Assembly (NCBI GenBank): GCA_029263035.1
Contig: JAJCYF010000123.1
Span: forward strand, 1-19,277
Origin: Actinomycetes bacterium
GTDB taxonomy: Bacteria; Actinomycetota; CADDZG01; JAHWKV01
Length of the DNA stretch: 19,277 bases
Direction of reading: 5' to 3'
This document shows positions 12,928-19,277 of the stretch, in pieces. Numbering within the stretch: position 1 is the first letter of the stretch; every line of letters begins with the position of its first letter. A program made the position numbers and the translations under genes. A model generated the notes under the pieces. It was not told the DNA's origin and did no database searches. It saw only the letters and a program-made list of their open reading frames with translations.

Positions 12928-13815
12928 ATGAAGCGACGCACCCTGGTTCTTGCGGTAGTCCTGAGCCTTGTGCTGCTCGCGATCCCCGGCGTCGCAACCG
13001 CCGTGACGCCTGCATGGGCCCCCGTCACCACCGCCACCATCAGACCGGGCAACGCCACTCTCACCGGTGACGCTCTTTGCACCTCCAACTTCGTTTTCCA
13101 CGACGCAGCCGGCAACGTCTACCTCGGCCAGGCGGCGCACTGCTCCGGCGACGACGACGACGCCGGGTCGCTCGACGGGTGCCTCAACAACTCCCTCCCG
13201 CTGGGAACTCCGGTTCGGGTGGCGGGTGCCAGCCGGCCGGGCACCCTGGTCTACAACTCCTGGATCGCCATGGACCAGCGGGGCGAGGTCGATGTGGACC
13301 GGTGCGTCTACAACGACTTTGCCCTGGTCAAGCTGGACCCGGCCGACTACGGCGCCGTCAACCCCAGCCTGCGCTTCGCCGGCGGCCCCACGGGGACCGC
13401 ACCGGGGGCGATGGACGGTTCCAACGTCTACGGCTTCGGGACCACCTTCGACGGAAGCGGCCTGCGCCCGCATGCCAAAAGCGGCGTCAGCCTGCGGCAG
13501 GGCGCCGGAGGCCTGACCCACGTGGTCAGGATGGACCCTCCGGGCATCTCAGGAGATTCGGGATCCGGACTGGTGGACGCTCAGGGGCGGGCGTTCGGCG
13601 TGTTGAGCACCTACTCGCCCCGCCGGGGAGTCAACGGCGCCGGAGATCTCAGCCGCATGCTGGACTACATGCGGGGGTCGGGATTTGCCGATCTCACGCT
13701 GGCCCACGGCACGGAACCCTTCGTCGCCGCACCACCGCCGGCGCCGCCGTCGCAGGACCCGGTCGGGGACCTGCTGCGGGATCTGCTCGGGGGGCTGCTG
13801 GCGCCGCTCGGATAG
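12928..13815 (+). CDS. Secreted trypsin-like (S1 fold) serine protease
   Basis: 295-aa exported protein. Signal peptide: residues 1-25 (KRR, hydrophobic core, AxA-like cleavage near GVATA). The catalytic triad can be placed: H71 in GQAAHC, D130 in YNDFALVKL, S211 in GDSGSGL. Cysteines C51 and C72, and C85 and C126, could form disulfides. An acidic DDDD stretch follows the catalytic His. After the protease domain a Pro-rich linker (~268-277) leads to a 19-residue amphipathic tail, DPVGDLLRDLLGGLLAPLG. The ATG at 12928 has GACTGT 6 nt upstream (a weaker match to the leaderless -10 pattern) and AGGA 10 nt upstream. The substrate is unknown. Confidence 0.85.
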   Translation: MKRRTLVLAVVLSLVLLAIPGVATAVTPAWAPVTTATIRPGNATLTGDALCTSNFVFHDAAGNVYLGQAAHCSGDDDDAGSLDGCLNNSLPLGTPVRVAGASRPGTLVYNSWIAMDQRGEVDVDRCVYNDFALVKLDPADYGAVNPSLRFAGGPTGTAPGAMDGSNVYGFGTTFDGSGLRPHAKSGVSLRQGAGGLTHVVRMDPPGISGDSGSGLVDAQGRAFGVLSTYSPRRGVNGAGDLSRMLDYMRGSGFADLTLAHGTEPFVAAPPPAPPSQDPVGDLLRDLLGGLLAPLG

Positions 13816-13864
13816 CCACCGGCGTTTGCATCCGCGGCGGTTACCCCACAGACTGGAGGGAGCG

Positions 13865-13898
13865 GGTTCGTCCGTTGCCCTCCGCGCAACTACGAACC
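13865..13898. other. Hairpin in the 173-bp gap before the IscA-like gene
   Basis: A 7-bp stem GGTTCGT/ACGAACC encloses a 4-bp stem GTTG/CAAC with a 9-nt loop. No T-run follows, so it is not a classical terminator. It could mark the end of the protease transcript or lie in the leader of the next gene. A second short inverted repeat, GTCCT/AGGAC, lies at 13911-13928. I see no gene in this gap. Confidence 0.45.
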
Positions 13899-13988
13899 GT
13901 TTCATCAGGGGTCCTCAATCAGCAGGACGTCCCAAATCCCCCACCGACCGGCAATGGCGCCGCAGGGGACATGCCGAAGGGAGAGCCA

Positions 13989-14288
13989 ATGCTCACACTT
14001 AGCGCAGATGCCACCCAGGCCATCAAGGAAGTGCTCGCCACCACCGACGCGAGCGAAAACGCCGGAATCCGCTTCTCCATCGTTCCGGTCGACGAGGACA
14101 AGGCCAAGCTGGCCCTCTCGGTAGCCGAGCCCGAGCCCGGCGACGCCCGGGTGGAGAAGGACGGCGCCAACGTCTACCTGGAGCAGACGGTGGTCCCCCT
14201 TCTGGACGACAAGATTCTGGATGTCACCGTCGAGGGCGGAAACGCAGCCTTCTCCATCCTGGACCGGCAGGGTAACGCCACCCTCTAA
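13989..14288 (+). CDS. IscA/HesB-like fold protein lacking the Fe-S cysteines
   Basis: 99-aa protein with the HesB/IscA core pattern: MLTLSADATQAIKEVL, then GIRFSIVP, then VYLEQTVVPLLDDKILDVTV. It contains no cysteine at all, whereas A-type Fe-S carriers use three conserved ones. It therefore probably does not carry a cluster the usual way; related cysteine-less actinobacterial proteins are known and unassigned. The ATG at 13989 has AAGGGAG 5 nt upstream; the ATG at 13971 would place that sequence inside the gene. It converges on alkC with a 9-bp gap. Confidence 0.75.
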   Translation: MLTLSADATQAIKEVLATTDASENAGIRFSIVPVDEDKAKLALSVAEPEPGDARVEKDGANVYLEQTVVPLLDDKILDVTVEGGNAAFSILDRQGNATL

Positions 14289-14297
14289 TCGAGCCGC

Positions 14298-15398
14298 TCA
14301 GCTCAACTCGAATTCGATCTCCCCGGCGGCGGCCCCGTTCGCCAGGACAACTATCCGGTGGGTCCCCGGCCGGTGAACCCGCGTGGTCATCTGACGAAAG
14401 CTGATCTTCCGGCTGTAGGTGACCGGCACGGCGGGCTCCATCTGCATCGAACCCAGGCGGAAAACCTTGGGCGAGGTGGTGCCGTCCGCCTTCACGTAGT
14501 AGACGGCGTAGTCGACCATCACCGGCTGGGACTCGGGCAGCGTCGATTCGATGGTGAAGCTCAGCCGGGCGCTCCCGCCGATCTGCGGAGAGGCCGGGTC
14601 AAGGGAGAGGACCTTCAGTGCCACCGAAAGCCCGGCTTTGAACCCGAGCACCGCCAGAGCGCCGGCATCGCCCCGTTTGAGCAGCGTCCTGAGAGCATGA
14701 CGGGCCAGCCGGTAGGTATCGGTCCCCGGCCGGGGATCCCAGGCCCGCAAAAGCTCGATGACCGCCTGAGGGTGGTCACGGGATATGTCGTTGAGGTTGT
14801 TTGACACGCTGCGGCGTACCGACTCGTCCGGGTCGCGATACAGCCGCTCAAGGATGGGCAGGATGGGAGCCGGGTCGGCGACCAGATCGTGCAGCCGCAT
14901 CCCCCAGGGCAGGCGCGGCCGGCACCCCTCGGTCGCCAGCCGCCGCACCGCCGGGTCCGGATCGGACGCCCACTCCAGCATCTGCTCCATCGTCCGGTCC
15001 CGCTCGAAGGCGATGAACGGGCGGATGGCAAACTCCGCCGACCCCAGCCTGGTGAACCGGGCAAGGGCGGGCACGGACGCCTCCCAGTCTCCGGCGCCGT
15101 AGGCCTGGACAAAATCCGGGTAGACCAGGGCGGCGAACCCCTCCACCGCATGGTCGGCGGCGGCCAGCAGGACCTGCAGCTGCTCCCGGTAGGTTCCCGG
15201 GACCGCAGCGTGCAGAGCGCCGCTGACGTGCCGCATCCGCTGCTTCAGCTCCCGGCCGGCCCAGTCTGCGTCGAACACCAGGTTTAAGAAGGCGGAACGG
15301 TCAAACGACGGCAAGGCCGCCTCTACGGCATCGCCGATCTCTCCGACCGTTGTCCGGTCGAACAGGTTCTTGAGCAAAAAGGGCTCATCCTGCGCCAA
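14298..15398 (-). CDS. alkC: AlkC-type DNA glycosylase (HEAT-like repeats plus C-terminal Ig-like domain)
   Basis: 366-aa DNA alkylation repair protein. Residues ~1-260 are helical HEAT-like repeats with the motifs SAEFAIRPFI (~120-129), DPDPAVRRLATEG (~147-158), DPDESVRRSVSNNLNDISRDHP (189-210, read as two adjoining segments) and ARHALRTLLKRG (~232-243). Residues ~262-366 look like a beta-sandwich (LKVLSLDPAS, RLSFTIES, VDYAVYYVKADG). The Ig-like addition distinguishes AlkC from AlkD; AlkC excises 3-methyladenine and 3-methylcytosine from DNA without base flipping (family knowledge). Start is TTG with GGGAG 7 nt upstream; an ATG 7 nt downstream is out of frame. No LexA box upstream. Separated from the lipoprotein gene by a strong hairpin. 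Confidence 0.85.
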   Translation of the reverse strand: MAQDEPFLLKNLFDRTTVGEIGDAVEAALPSFDRSAFLNLVFDADWAGRELKQRMRHVSGALHAAVPGTYREQLQVLLAAADHAVEGFAALVYPDFVQAYGAGDWEASVPALARFTRLGSAEFAIRPFIAFERDRTMEQMLEWASDPDPAVRRLATEGCRPRLPWGMRLHDLVADPAPILPILERLYRDPDESVRRSVSNNLNDISRDHPQAVIELLRAWDPRPGTDTYRLARHALRTLLKRGDAGALAVLGFKAGLSVALKVLSLDPASPQIGGSARLSFTIESTLPESQPVMVDYAVYYVKADGTTSPKVFRLGSMQMEPAVPVTYSRKISFRQMTTRVHRPGTHRIVVLANGAAAGEIEFELS

Positions 15399-15424
15399 CT
15401 TCCAACTCCCGTCGCTCCCCCAAT

Positions 15425-15453
15425 CCGCAGGAGGTTAACGCTACCTCCTGCGG
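15425..15453 (-). terminator. Strong hairpin between the lipoprotein gene and alkC
   Basis: Perfect 11-bp stem CCGCAGGAGGT/ACCTCCTGCGG with a 7-nt loop, starting 9 nt after the lipoprotein stop on the minus strand. No U-tract follows (ATTGGGGG), so it would be a tract-less or factor-dependent terminator, as is common in high-GC bacteria. It could also process or stabilise the mRNA. Confidence 0.6.
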
Positions 15454-15461
15454 CCGGCGGA

Positions 15462-16058
15462 TCAGCCCGACGGGGTCGGGGAGGCTTCGTCGGTCTTCAG
15501 GAAGAAGATCCAGTCGCCCTGCGAGGTGATGGAAGTCTGGTATTGCTCCTCCTGCTCGGGGACCGCAGCTCCCGGGAAGTTGTAGTAGCTGTCATCCGAG
15601 CCGGAACCGGGGCCCTCGGGTTCGGTCACCGGCTGAATCTCAGGGTCGGTGATGAGGATCTCAACCAGCGAAGCAAGATACCTCTCTCCCATCTCCTCCT
15701 GCTCCCGCCAGAACTGCGCCGGGGTGGCTTCGGGGCCGGCCGACTCCTCTATCCTGCTGTACTGAAAAGAACCGGTGGGCCGCATCGCCAGCTCCTGCAG
15801 GGCGTCGTAGTCGCAGCGCAGGGCGGTCTGGATGATCTCGTTGCGGATCGACAGAACCTCGCTGGGCAGGTTCGGACCTTCGGGAACTTCCACGTCCAGC
15901 CCCGCGGCCGAGCACTCCCCGGTTTCCGTAGCCGTGGGAGTGGGCGACTGAGTCTCCTCCGCCGGACTCTCCACCGCGTCGGTTGAGCCCGAGTCACCAC
16001 AGGCGGCCAGCATCATCAGCACCGCCGCCGTCAACAAAATCCGCCGATATCCAGTCAC
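15462..16058 (-). CDS. Predicted lipoprotein of unknown function
   Basis: 198 aa. Signal sequence MTGYRRILLTAAVLMMLAAC with a lipobox LAAC, acylated at C20; then a Ser/Thr/Pro/Glu-rich linker (~21-52) and a soluble domain of about 140 residues that I cannot assign. The domain holds two further cysteines (in GECSAAGLDV and ALRCDYDAL). The GTG at 16058 has AAAGGAG 5 nt upstream, which decides it over an open frame that begins eight codons earlier. The ORF lies 20 bp behind the retropepsin-like gene and ends before the hairpin, so it is the last gene of a three-gene operon. Confidence 0.8.
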   Translation of the reverse strand: MTGYRRILLTAAVLMMLAACGDSGSTDAVESPAEETQSPTPTATETGECSAAGLDVEVPEGPNLPSEVLSIRNEIIQTALRCDYDALQELAMRPTGSFQYSRIEESAGPEATPAQFWREQEEMGERYLASLVEILITDPEIQPVTEPEGPGSGSDDSYYNFPGAAVPEQEEQYQTSITSQGDWIFFLKTDEASPTPSG

Positions 16059-16078
16059 GTCTTCTCCTTTGGTCGAAC

Positions 16079-16615
16079 TCACTCCTGGCCCTGCAGGGTG
16101 AGGATTTGCCCGTCGTAGTCAATCTGCACAGTTCCAAACCCGGCCAGCACGTCGGAGCCCAGCAGGCCCCGGAACTGCGGCCCCGGCTCCGGGACGCTCG
16201 GGATCTCGGTGGTCACCACGGTTCTGGGCTGAAGCGCCACGTCCCCCACCCGCCAAGATTCCACCTCCACCGTCGATGCGTTGAACTCTCCCCCGCCGAT
16301 GCCGGTGCCCGCCGCATCCGAACCCCGGCTGAGGCCGAGCTCATCGACCAGACCGGGCTCCAAAACGGTGCGGGAGGCGCCGGTGTCCAGGACGAACTGG
16401 AACGGCCCGGCATCACCGAAGAACACCGGCACCATCAAGATCGTGCTGCCGGTGGGATCGCTGAAAACCTCCATCCCGACCTCACCCTGGCCGACCTCCT
16501 CGGGAGCTACAGATACCGATCCACCGATCACGGCGCAGCCGCCCAGCAGCAACAATGCGGCCAGGCATGCGATGAGGGCCATCGGAAGGCGCCGGTTTCG
16601 ATGGAGCCCCAGCAA
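16079..16615 (-). CDS. Retropepsin-like aspartyl protease lipoprotein
   Basis: 178 aa. N-terminal signal with arginines (HRNRR), a hydrophobic core and lipobox LGGC (acylated C27). The retroviral-type aspartyl protease half-domain follows: FVLDTGASRTVL with the catalytic D77-T-G-A, a flap-like GGGEFNAS, and GLLGSDVLAGF near the C-terminus, the usual closing motif of PF13650/PF13975-type bacterial retropepsins. It has one active-site loop and must dimerise to be active. Start: TTG at 16615 with GGAG 7 nt upstream; TTG at 16621 is too close to it, and ATG at 16582 would remove the signal's basic region. It starts 2 bp after the stop of the 53-aa gene. Substrates unknown; envelope side. Confidence 0.82.
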   Translation of the reverse strand: MLGLHRNRRLPMALIACLAALLLLGGCAVIGGSVSVAPEEVGQGEVGMEVFSDPTGSTILMVPVFFGDAGPFQFVLDTGASRTVLEPGLVDELGLSRGSDAAGTGIGGGEFNASTVEVESWRVGDVALQPRTVVTTEIPSVPEPGPQFRGLLGSDVLAGFGTVQIDYDGQILTLQGQE

Positions 16616-16617
16616 GG

Positions 16618-16779
16618 TCAATCTCCGACCCGGGCGCGCACAAAGCTGACCGCAGCCACGACCAGTGCGACCACCAGGGCGATGTGGATCAGCCCGCCGG
16701 CGATCCTCAGCAGCAGGCCCGCCAGCCACACAACAAAAACGACTGCGGCGATCGACAACAGAACCCAGTTGGGCCTCAA
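16618..16779 (-). CDS. 53-aa two-helix membrane protein (Lmo0937/DUF5670-like)
   Basis: Short gene read directly from the sequence: TTG start at 16779, TGA at 16620-16618. The protein begins MRPNWVLLSIAAVVFVVWLA and has two membrane helices (~5-24 and ~30-47) joined by RIAGGLIH, a turn with GGxIH as in the Lmo0937/DUF5670 small membrane family, which is linked to stress in other bacteria but has no known mechanism. It ends in a basic tail, VRARVGD. A strong Shine-Dalgarno GGAAGGAG lies 6 nt upstream of the TTG. It is the first gene of the operon with the two lipoproteins, 2 bp ahead of the retropepsin-like gene. Confidence 0.78.
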   Translation of the reverse strand: MRPNWVLLSIAAVVFVVWLAGLLLRIAGGLIHIALVVALVVAAVSFVRARVGD

Positions 16780-16787
16780 AGGCTTCT

Positions 16788-16829
16788 CCTTCCGTGGATG
16801 TGGGTTCTAGTTACCCACCGAACGGAAGG
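16788..16829 (-). promoter_or_regulatory. Leader hairpin masking the Shine-Dalgarno of the 53-aa gene
   Basis: Read on the minus strand: outer 8-bp stem CCTTCCGT/ACGGAAGG, internal loop TCGG/CATCC, inner 5-bp stem TGGGT/ACCCA, loop AACTAGA. The 3' arm contains GGAAGG of the Shine-Dalgarno. It could act as a translational switch or RNA thermometer, if the transcript starts upstream of it. A TATTAC hexamer at 16836-16831 could be a -10, but it would start the RNA inside the 5' arm. Confidence 0.5.
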
Positions 16830-16920
16830 TGTAATAGGACAGCCGCCCAATCGACAAGTGACGCTTTTACGGCCCCGACAAAACTATTTCCCAGAATCCC
16901 AAAGTTTTCCTTTACGATCT

Positions 16921-16960
16921 CGCCTTTCCTGCCGAAAAGTGGCAATCGCCAAGGAAAGCG
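16921..16960 (+). promoter_or_regulatory. Leader hairpin masking the Shine-Dalgarno of the RHS gene
   Basis: Outer pairing CGC-(c)-TTTCC (16921-16929) with GGAAA-GCG (16953-16960), one bulged base, and an inner hairpin TGCC/GGCA (16930-16944) with loop GAAAAGT. The GGAAAG of the putative Shine-Dalgarno lies in the 3' arm, 8-10 nt before the ATG at 16969. A TACGAT hexamer at 16913-16918 could be the -10, but no -35 is clear. I do not recognise a known riboswitch class. Confidence 0.4.
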
Positions 16961-16968
16961 GGTTCTAG

Positions 16969-19277
16969 ATGAAACTTAGATTTGCCAATGTGGTGGCCTT
17001 GCTGGTCGGGTTCGCCATGGTCGTTCAGGCATTGCCGGCAGGTGCAGGGCAGTTCAAGGCAGTACAGCGCAAAGCGGAAGGTCAGGTCCGCTCCGAGGAG
17101 TCGAAGGCCAAGTCACCGGTCAAGGATCTGTTGCCGGGCGCCGACCCGGACTGGGACCCCAAGGACCCGGCAGCCGTCCAGTACTCCGATGGCGCCTGGG
17201 GTATCGCCTACGTAGACAACGCCAGCCCGCCCAATCTGTTCTTCCGTAGGAGCCTGGGCGGCGGCGATCCGCAGTACTGGCGGGATCAGGTCACGGTGGA
17301 GTCCGCCGCCGAACGCCCGGTGATGACCCGCCTCGGCAACACAACGGCGCTGTTCTACGGCAAGATGGTGGGCACTGTGCGGGAGATATTCCTCAAGACC
17401 TCCACCGACGACGGCGCCACCTGGTCGGCGGCCACCCAGCTCACCTCGGGCTCCCCCGCTCACGTCTTTCAGATGCAGGCCCTCAACCTCGGCGGGACAA
17501 TCCACCTCTTCTGGAGTCGCAGCGACACCTCCGGGGCGTTGCAGTACATCACCAGCGGGAACCTCTCCAGTTGGTCCGCCCCGGCTACCGTCGGCCAGGC
17601 GGTGGGGCCGCTGCAGAACAACACCCTTCCTCATTTCGACATCGTCAAGCTGGCTTCCGGCTCGTGGGCAATGACCTGGCAGAATGCCTCGTTCGCCGGC
17701 AACGGACTGCCCGGCTCGGCCAACAACACCGATGTGCCGGTCGTCTGGTTCGGCAGTGCCGCCGACCTGTCCTCCACCTCGTGGTCGAACCTGGAGGTCT
17801 TCGTCACTCAGTCATTTGGACAGCGCTTCCCCAAGGGGGTGGCAATCAATCAGGATGACTCGGGCACCCTTACCCTGCTCTACAGCACCCAGCGCTGGCC
17901 GAGCGACGAGTACATCTACCTGAGGACCAGCACCGACGGCGGCGGTACCTGGACTCTTAGCGAACTCTTCGGCTTCGAGCCCAGCCGCTCGACCAACGGC
18001 AGTGGTGCCATCTCCGCCCGCAATCCGGTCACGGTCAAGGACAACGCCGGCACCATCCGGGTGTTCTGGGACATGGAGGCGCCGATCTACGCCGGCGCCT
18101 ACCCCGCTCAGCTGTTCCGCCGCGACGTGGCGCCCGGAGCGGGGATCACCCAGATTTCGGTCTCCAAAGAGCAGATGGCAAAGTGCGGTCCGTGCGTGCC
18201 GAGCGGCGCTTTCGTCGCCGACCCGATCAACGCCACCACCGGCAACTTCACCCTGCCCGAAACCGACTTCGCGATCCCGGCCAAAGGCCCTTCATTGTCG
18301 TTCACCCGCACCTACAACGCCCACCGCCTGGTTGACGGACCGCTTGGTTTCGGCTGGACCCATAACTTTGCCGAGAGCGTGCAGACGTTCTCCAGGGGAG
18401 AGGCGCTGGTGATCGACGGGACCGGCCGCAACGACCTCTACACACCAAAGGCCGGCGGGGGGTACGACCCGCCGCCCGGAAGGTTCGCAACCCTGGTGCA
18501 AAATCCCGACACGACGTTTACGCTCACCGAGACCGATCTGACGGTCAAGGCCTTCAATTCCGCAGGGTTGCTGAGCAGCATCACCGACCGCAACGGCAAC
18601 TCGCTCACCCTGACCCACGACCAGAACCAAAAGCTGACCTCGGTGGCGGACGATTCGGGAAGATCCCTGACCTTTTCTTACCAGGGCACCCGAGTCTCGA
18701 GCATCACCGATCCGCTGAATCGCACAGTCGCCTACGTCTACAGCCCGGCAGGCGATCTGACCTCGGTTACCGATGCCAGGTCCAAGGTGTGGAGCCACAC
18801 CTACGACACTGGGCACCGAATGCTCACCAAGAAGGACCCCAACAACAACGCCGTCCTGACGAACGTTTACACCTCGCTCGACCGGGTCTACACCCAGACC
18901 GACGCCAAGGGCGGGATCACCCGGTTCAACTACGAAAATGACGGCGGGCGGACCGATGTCGTCAACCCCCGCGGCCACACCACCCGCTACTACTTCGACA
19001 CCAGCTACCGGGTAACCGCGATCTACGACCACAACCTAAAGCGGATCAACCGCTTCTATGACACCCGGGACAACCTGATTAGAGTCGAGGACCGCCGCCG
19101 GTCGCCAATCAACAACACATACTTCACATACGATTCCCGGGGCAACGTGCTCACCCGCAAGGACGGGCTGAACAAGACCTGGACCTACACGTACAACGCT
19201 TTCAATCAGGTGCTGACCGAGACCGACCCGATGGGGCGGGTGACCACCAACACCTATGACGGCAACGGCAACCTGAC
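16969..19277 (+). CDS. Secreted RHS/YD-repeat protein with Asp-box region (3' end beyond the window)
   Basis: Open frame of 769 codons with no stop to the window edge. Residues 1-27 are a signal peptide (MKLRFANVVALLVGFAMVVQ, cleaved near AGA). Residues ~40-400 look like a beta-propeller: two Asp-boxes, STDDGATW (145-152) and STDGGGTW (321-328), plus DGAWGIAY and repeated W/F strand patterns, as in sialidase/BNR repeats. A CGPC pair is at 406-409. At 418 DPINATTGNFTLPETDF marks the DUF6531 entry to an RHS domain. From about 520 on, YD repeats follow (YDxxGNL, TDPMGRVT, YSPAGDLTSVTDA). RHS proteins form hollow shells around a C-terminal, often toxic, domain; that end is not in view. Start ATG at 16969 with AAGGAAAG upstream. 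Confidence 0.88.
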   Translation, partial: MKLRFANVVALLVGFAMVVQALPAGAGQFKAVQRKAEGQVRSEESKAKSPVKDLLPGADPDWDPKDPAAVQYSDGAWGIAYVDNASPPNLFFRRSLGGGDPQYWRDQVTVESAAERPVMTRLGNTTALFYGKMVGTVREIFLKTSTDDGATWSAATQLTSGSPAHVFQMQALNLGGTIHLFWSRSDTSGALQYITSGNLSSWSAPATVGQAVGPLQNNTLPHFDIVKLASGSWAMTWQNASFAGNGLPGSANNTDVPVVWFGSAADLSSTSWSNLEVFVTQSFGQRFPKGVAINQDDSGTLTLLYSTQRWPSDEYIYLRTSTDGGGTWTLSELFGFEPSRSTNGSGAISARNPVTVKDNAGTIRVFWDMEAPIYAGAYPAQLFRRDVAPGAGITQISVSKEQMAKCGPCVPSGAFVADPINATTGNFTLPETDFAIPAKGPSLSFTRTYNAHRLVDGPLGFGWTHNFAESVQTFSRGEALVIDGTGRNDLYTPKAGGGYDPPPGRFATLVQNPDTTFTLTETDLTVKAFNSAGLLSSITDRNGNSLTLTHDQNQKLTSVADDSGRSLTFSYQGTRVSSITDPLNRTVAYVYSPAGDLTSVTDARSKVWSHTYDTGHRMLTKKDPNNNAVLTNVYTSLDRVYTQTDAKGGITRFNYENDGGRTDVVNPRGHTTRYYFDTSYRVTAIYDHNLKRINRFYDTRDNLIRVEDRRRSPINNTYFTYDSRGNVLTRKDGLNKTWTYTYNAFNQVLTETDPMGRVTTNTYDGNGNL

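Noticed and set aside
13971..13988. ATG at 13971 as the start of the IscA-like gene
   Set aside because: It would put the Shine-Dalgarno AAGGGAG inside the gene and adds six residues outside the conserved fold.
15359..15370. CGAACAGGTTCT in the alkC coding region as a LexA box
   Set aside because: The half-sites are 2 bp apart rather than 4, and it lies inside the gene.
16831..16860. TTGTCG / TATTAC as the promoter of the 53-aa gene operon
   Set aside because: Spacing is 15 nt and the predicted start would lie inside the leader hairpin; kept only as a caveat.

Overview
The window is high-GC, densely packed DNA that looks like the chromosome of a member of the Actinomycetota. The signs are many GTG/TTG starts, 4-bp stop/start overlaps, an Actinobacteria/Firmicutes-type LexA box in front of an imuA'-imuB cassette, and a run of genes whose -10 hexamer (TANNNT) sits only 6-7 nt before the start codon, as in leaderless actinobacterial transcripts. 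No rRNA, tRNA, CRISPR array, transposase or integrase is visible. I cannot name a genus. No stretch longer than 300 bases lacks a gene.

Layout. (1) 67-3572, plus strand: a tight operon of a GT2 glycosyltransferase, a TIGR04282/DUF2064 transferase, a SAM methyltransferase, a membrane cytochrome b-like/molybdopterin oxidoreductase fusion and a 4-TM protein. An ArsC-family reductase (3565-3909) follows, apparently with its own leaderless promoter. (2) 3913-6675, minus strand: a DUF3224 protein, then a large membrane M28 metallopeptidase. (3) 6696-9203: an SOS promoter with an 18-bp LexA palindrome driving imuA' and imuB, the accessory proteins of the mutagenic DnaE2 mutasome; dnaE2 is not in the window. 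(4) 9194-9831, minus: a VapBC toxin-antitoxin pair with a recognisable operator. (5) 9899-12899, plus: a CbbY-like HAD phosphatase, an AI-2E family transporter, ArfB (ribosome rescue) and a hypothetical protein, each with a leaderless-type -10. (6) 12928-14288: a secreted trypsin-like protease and a cysteine-less IscA/HesB-like protein. (7) 14298-16779, minus: AlkC-type DNA glycosylase, and upstream of it a three-gene envelope operon (53-aa two-helix membrane protein, retropepsin-like lipoprotein, second lipoprotein). (8) 16969-end, plus: the N-terminal 769 codons of a secreted RHS/YD-repeat protein with Asp-box repeats, cut by the window edge.

How the parts fit. Two blocks serve DNA damage (imuA'-imuB and alkC); only the first shows a LexA site. 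The first operon is the best candidate for an undescribed pathway: two sugar-transferase-type enzymes, a methyltransferase and a membrane-anchored molybdenum redox enzyme are translationally coupled, but the substrate cannot be read from the sequence. The 189-bp divergent region 16780-16968 holds two separate hairpins, each of which could mask the Shine-Dalgarno of the gene it precedes.
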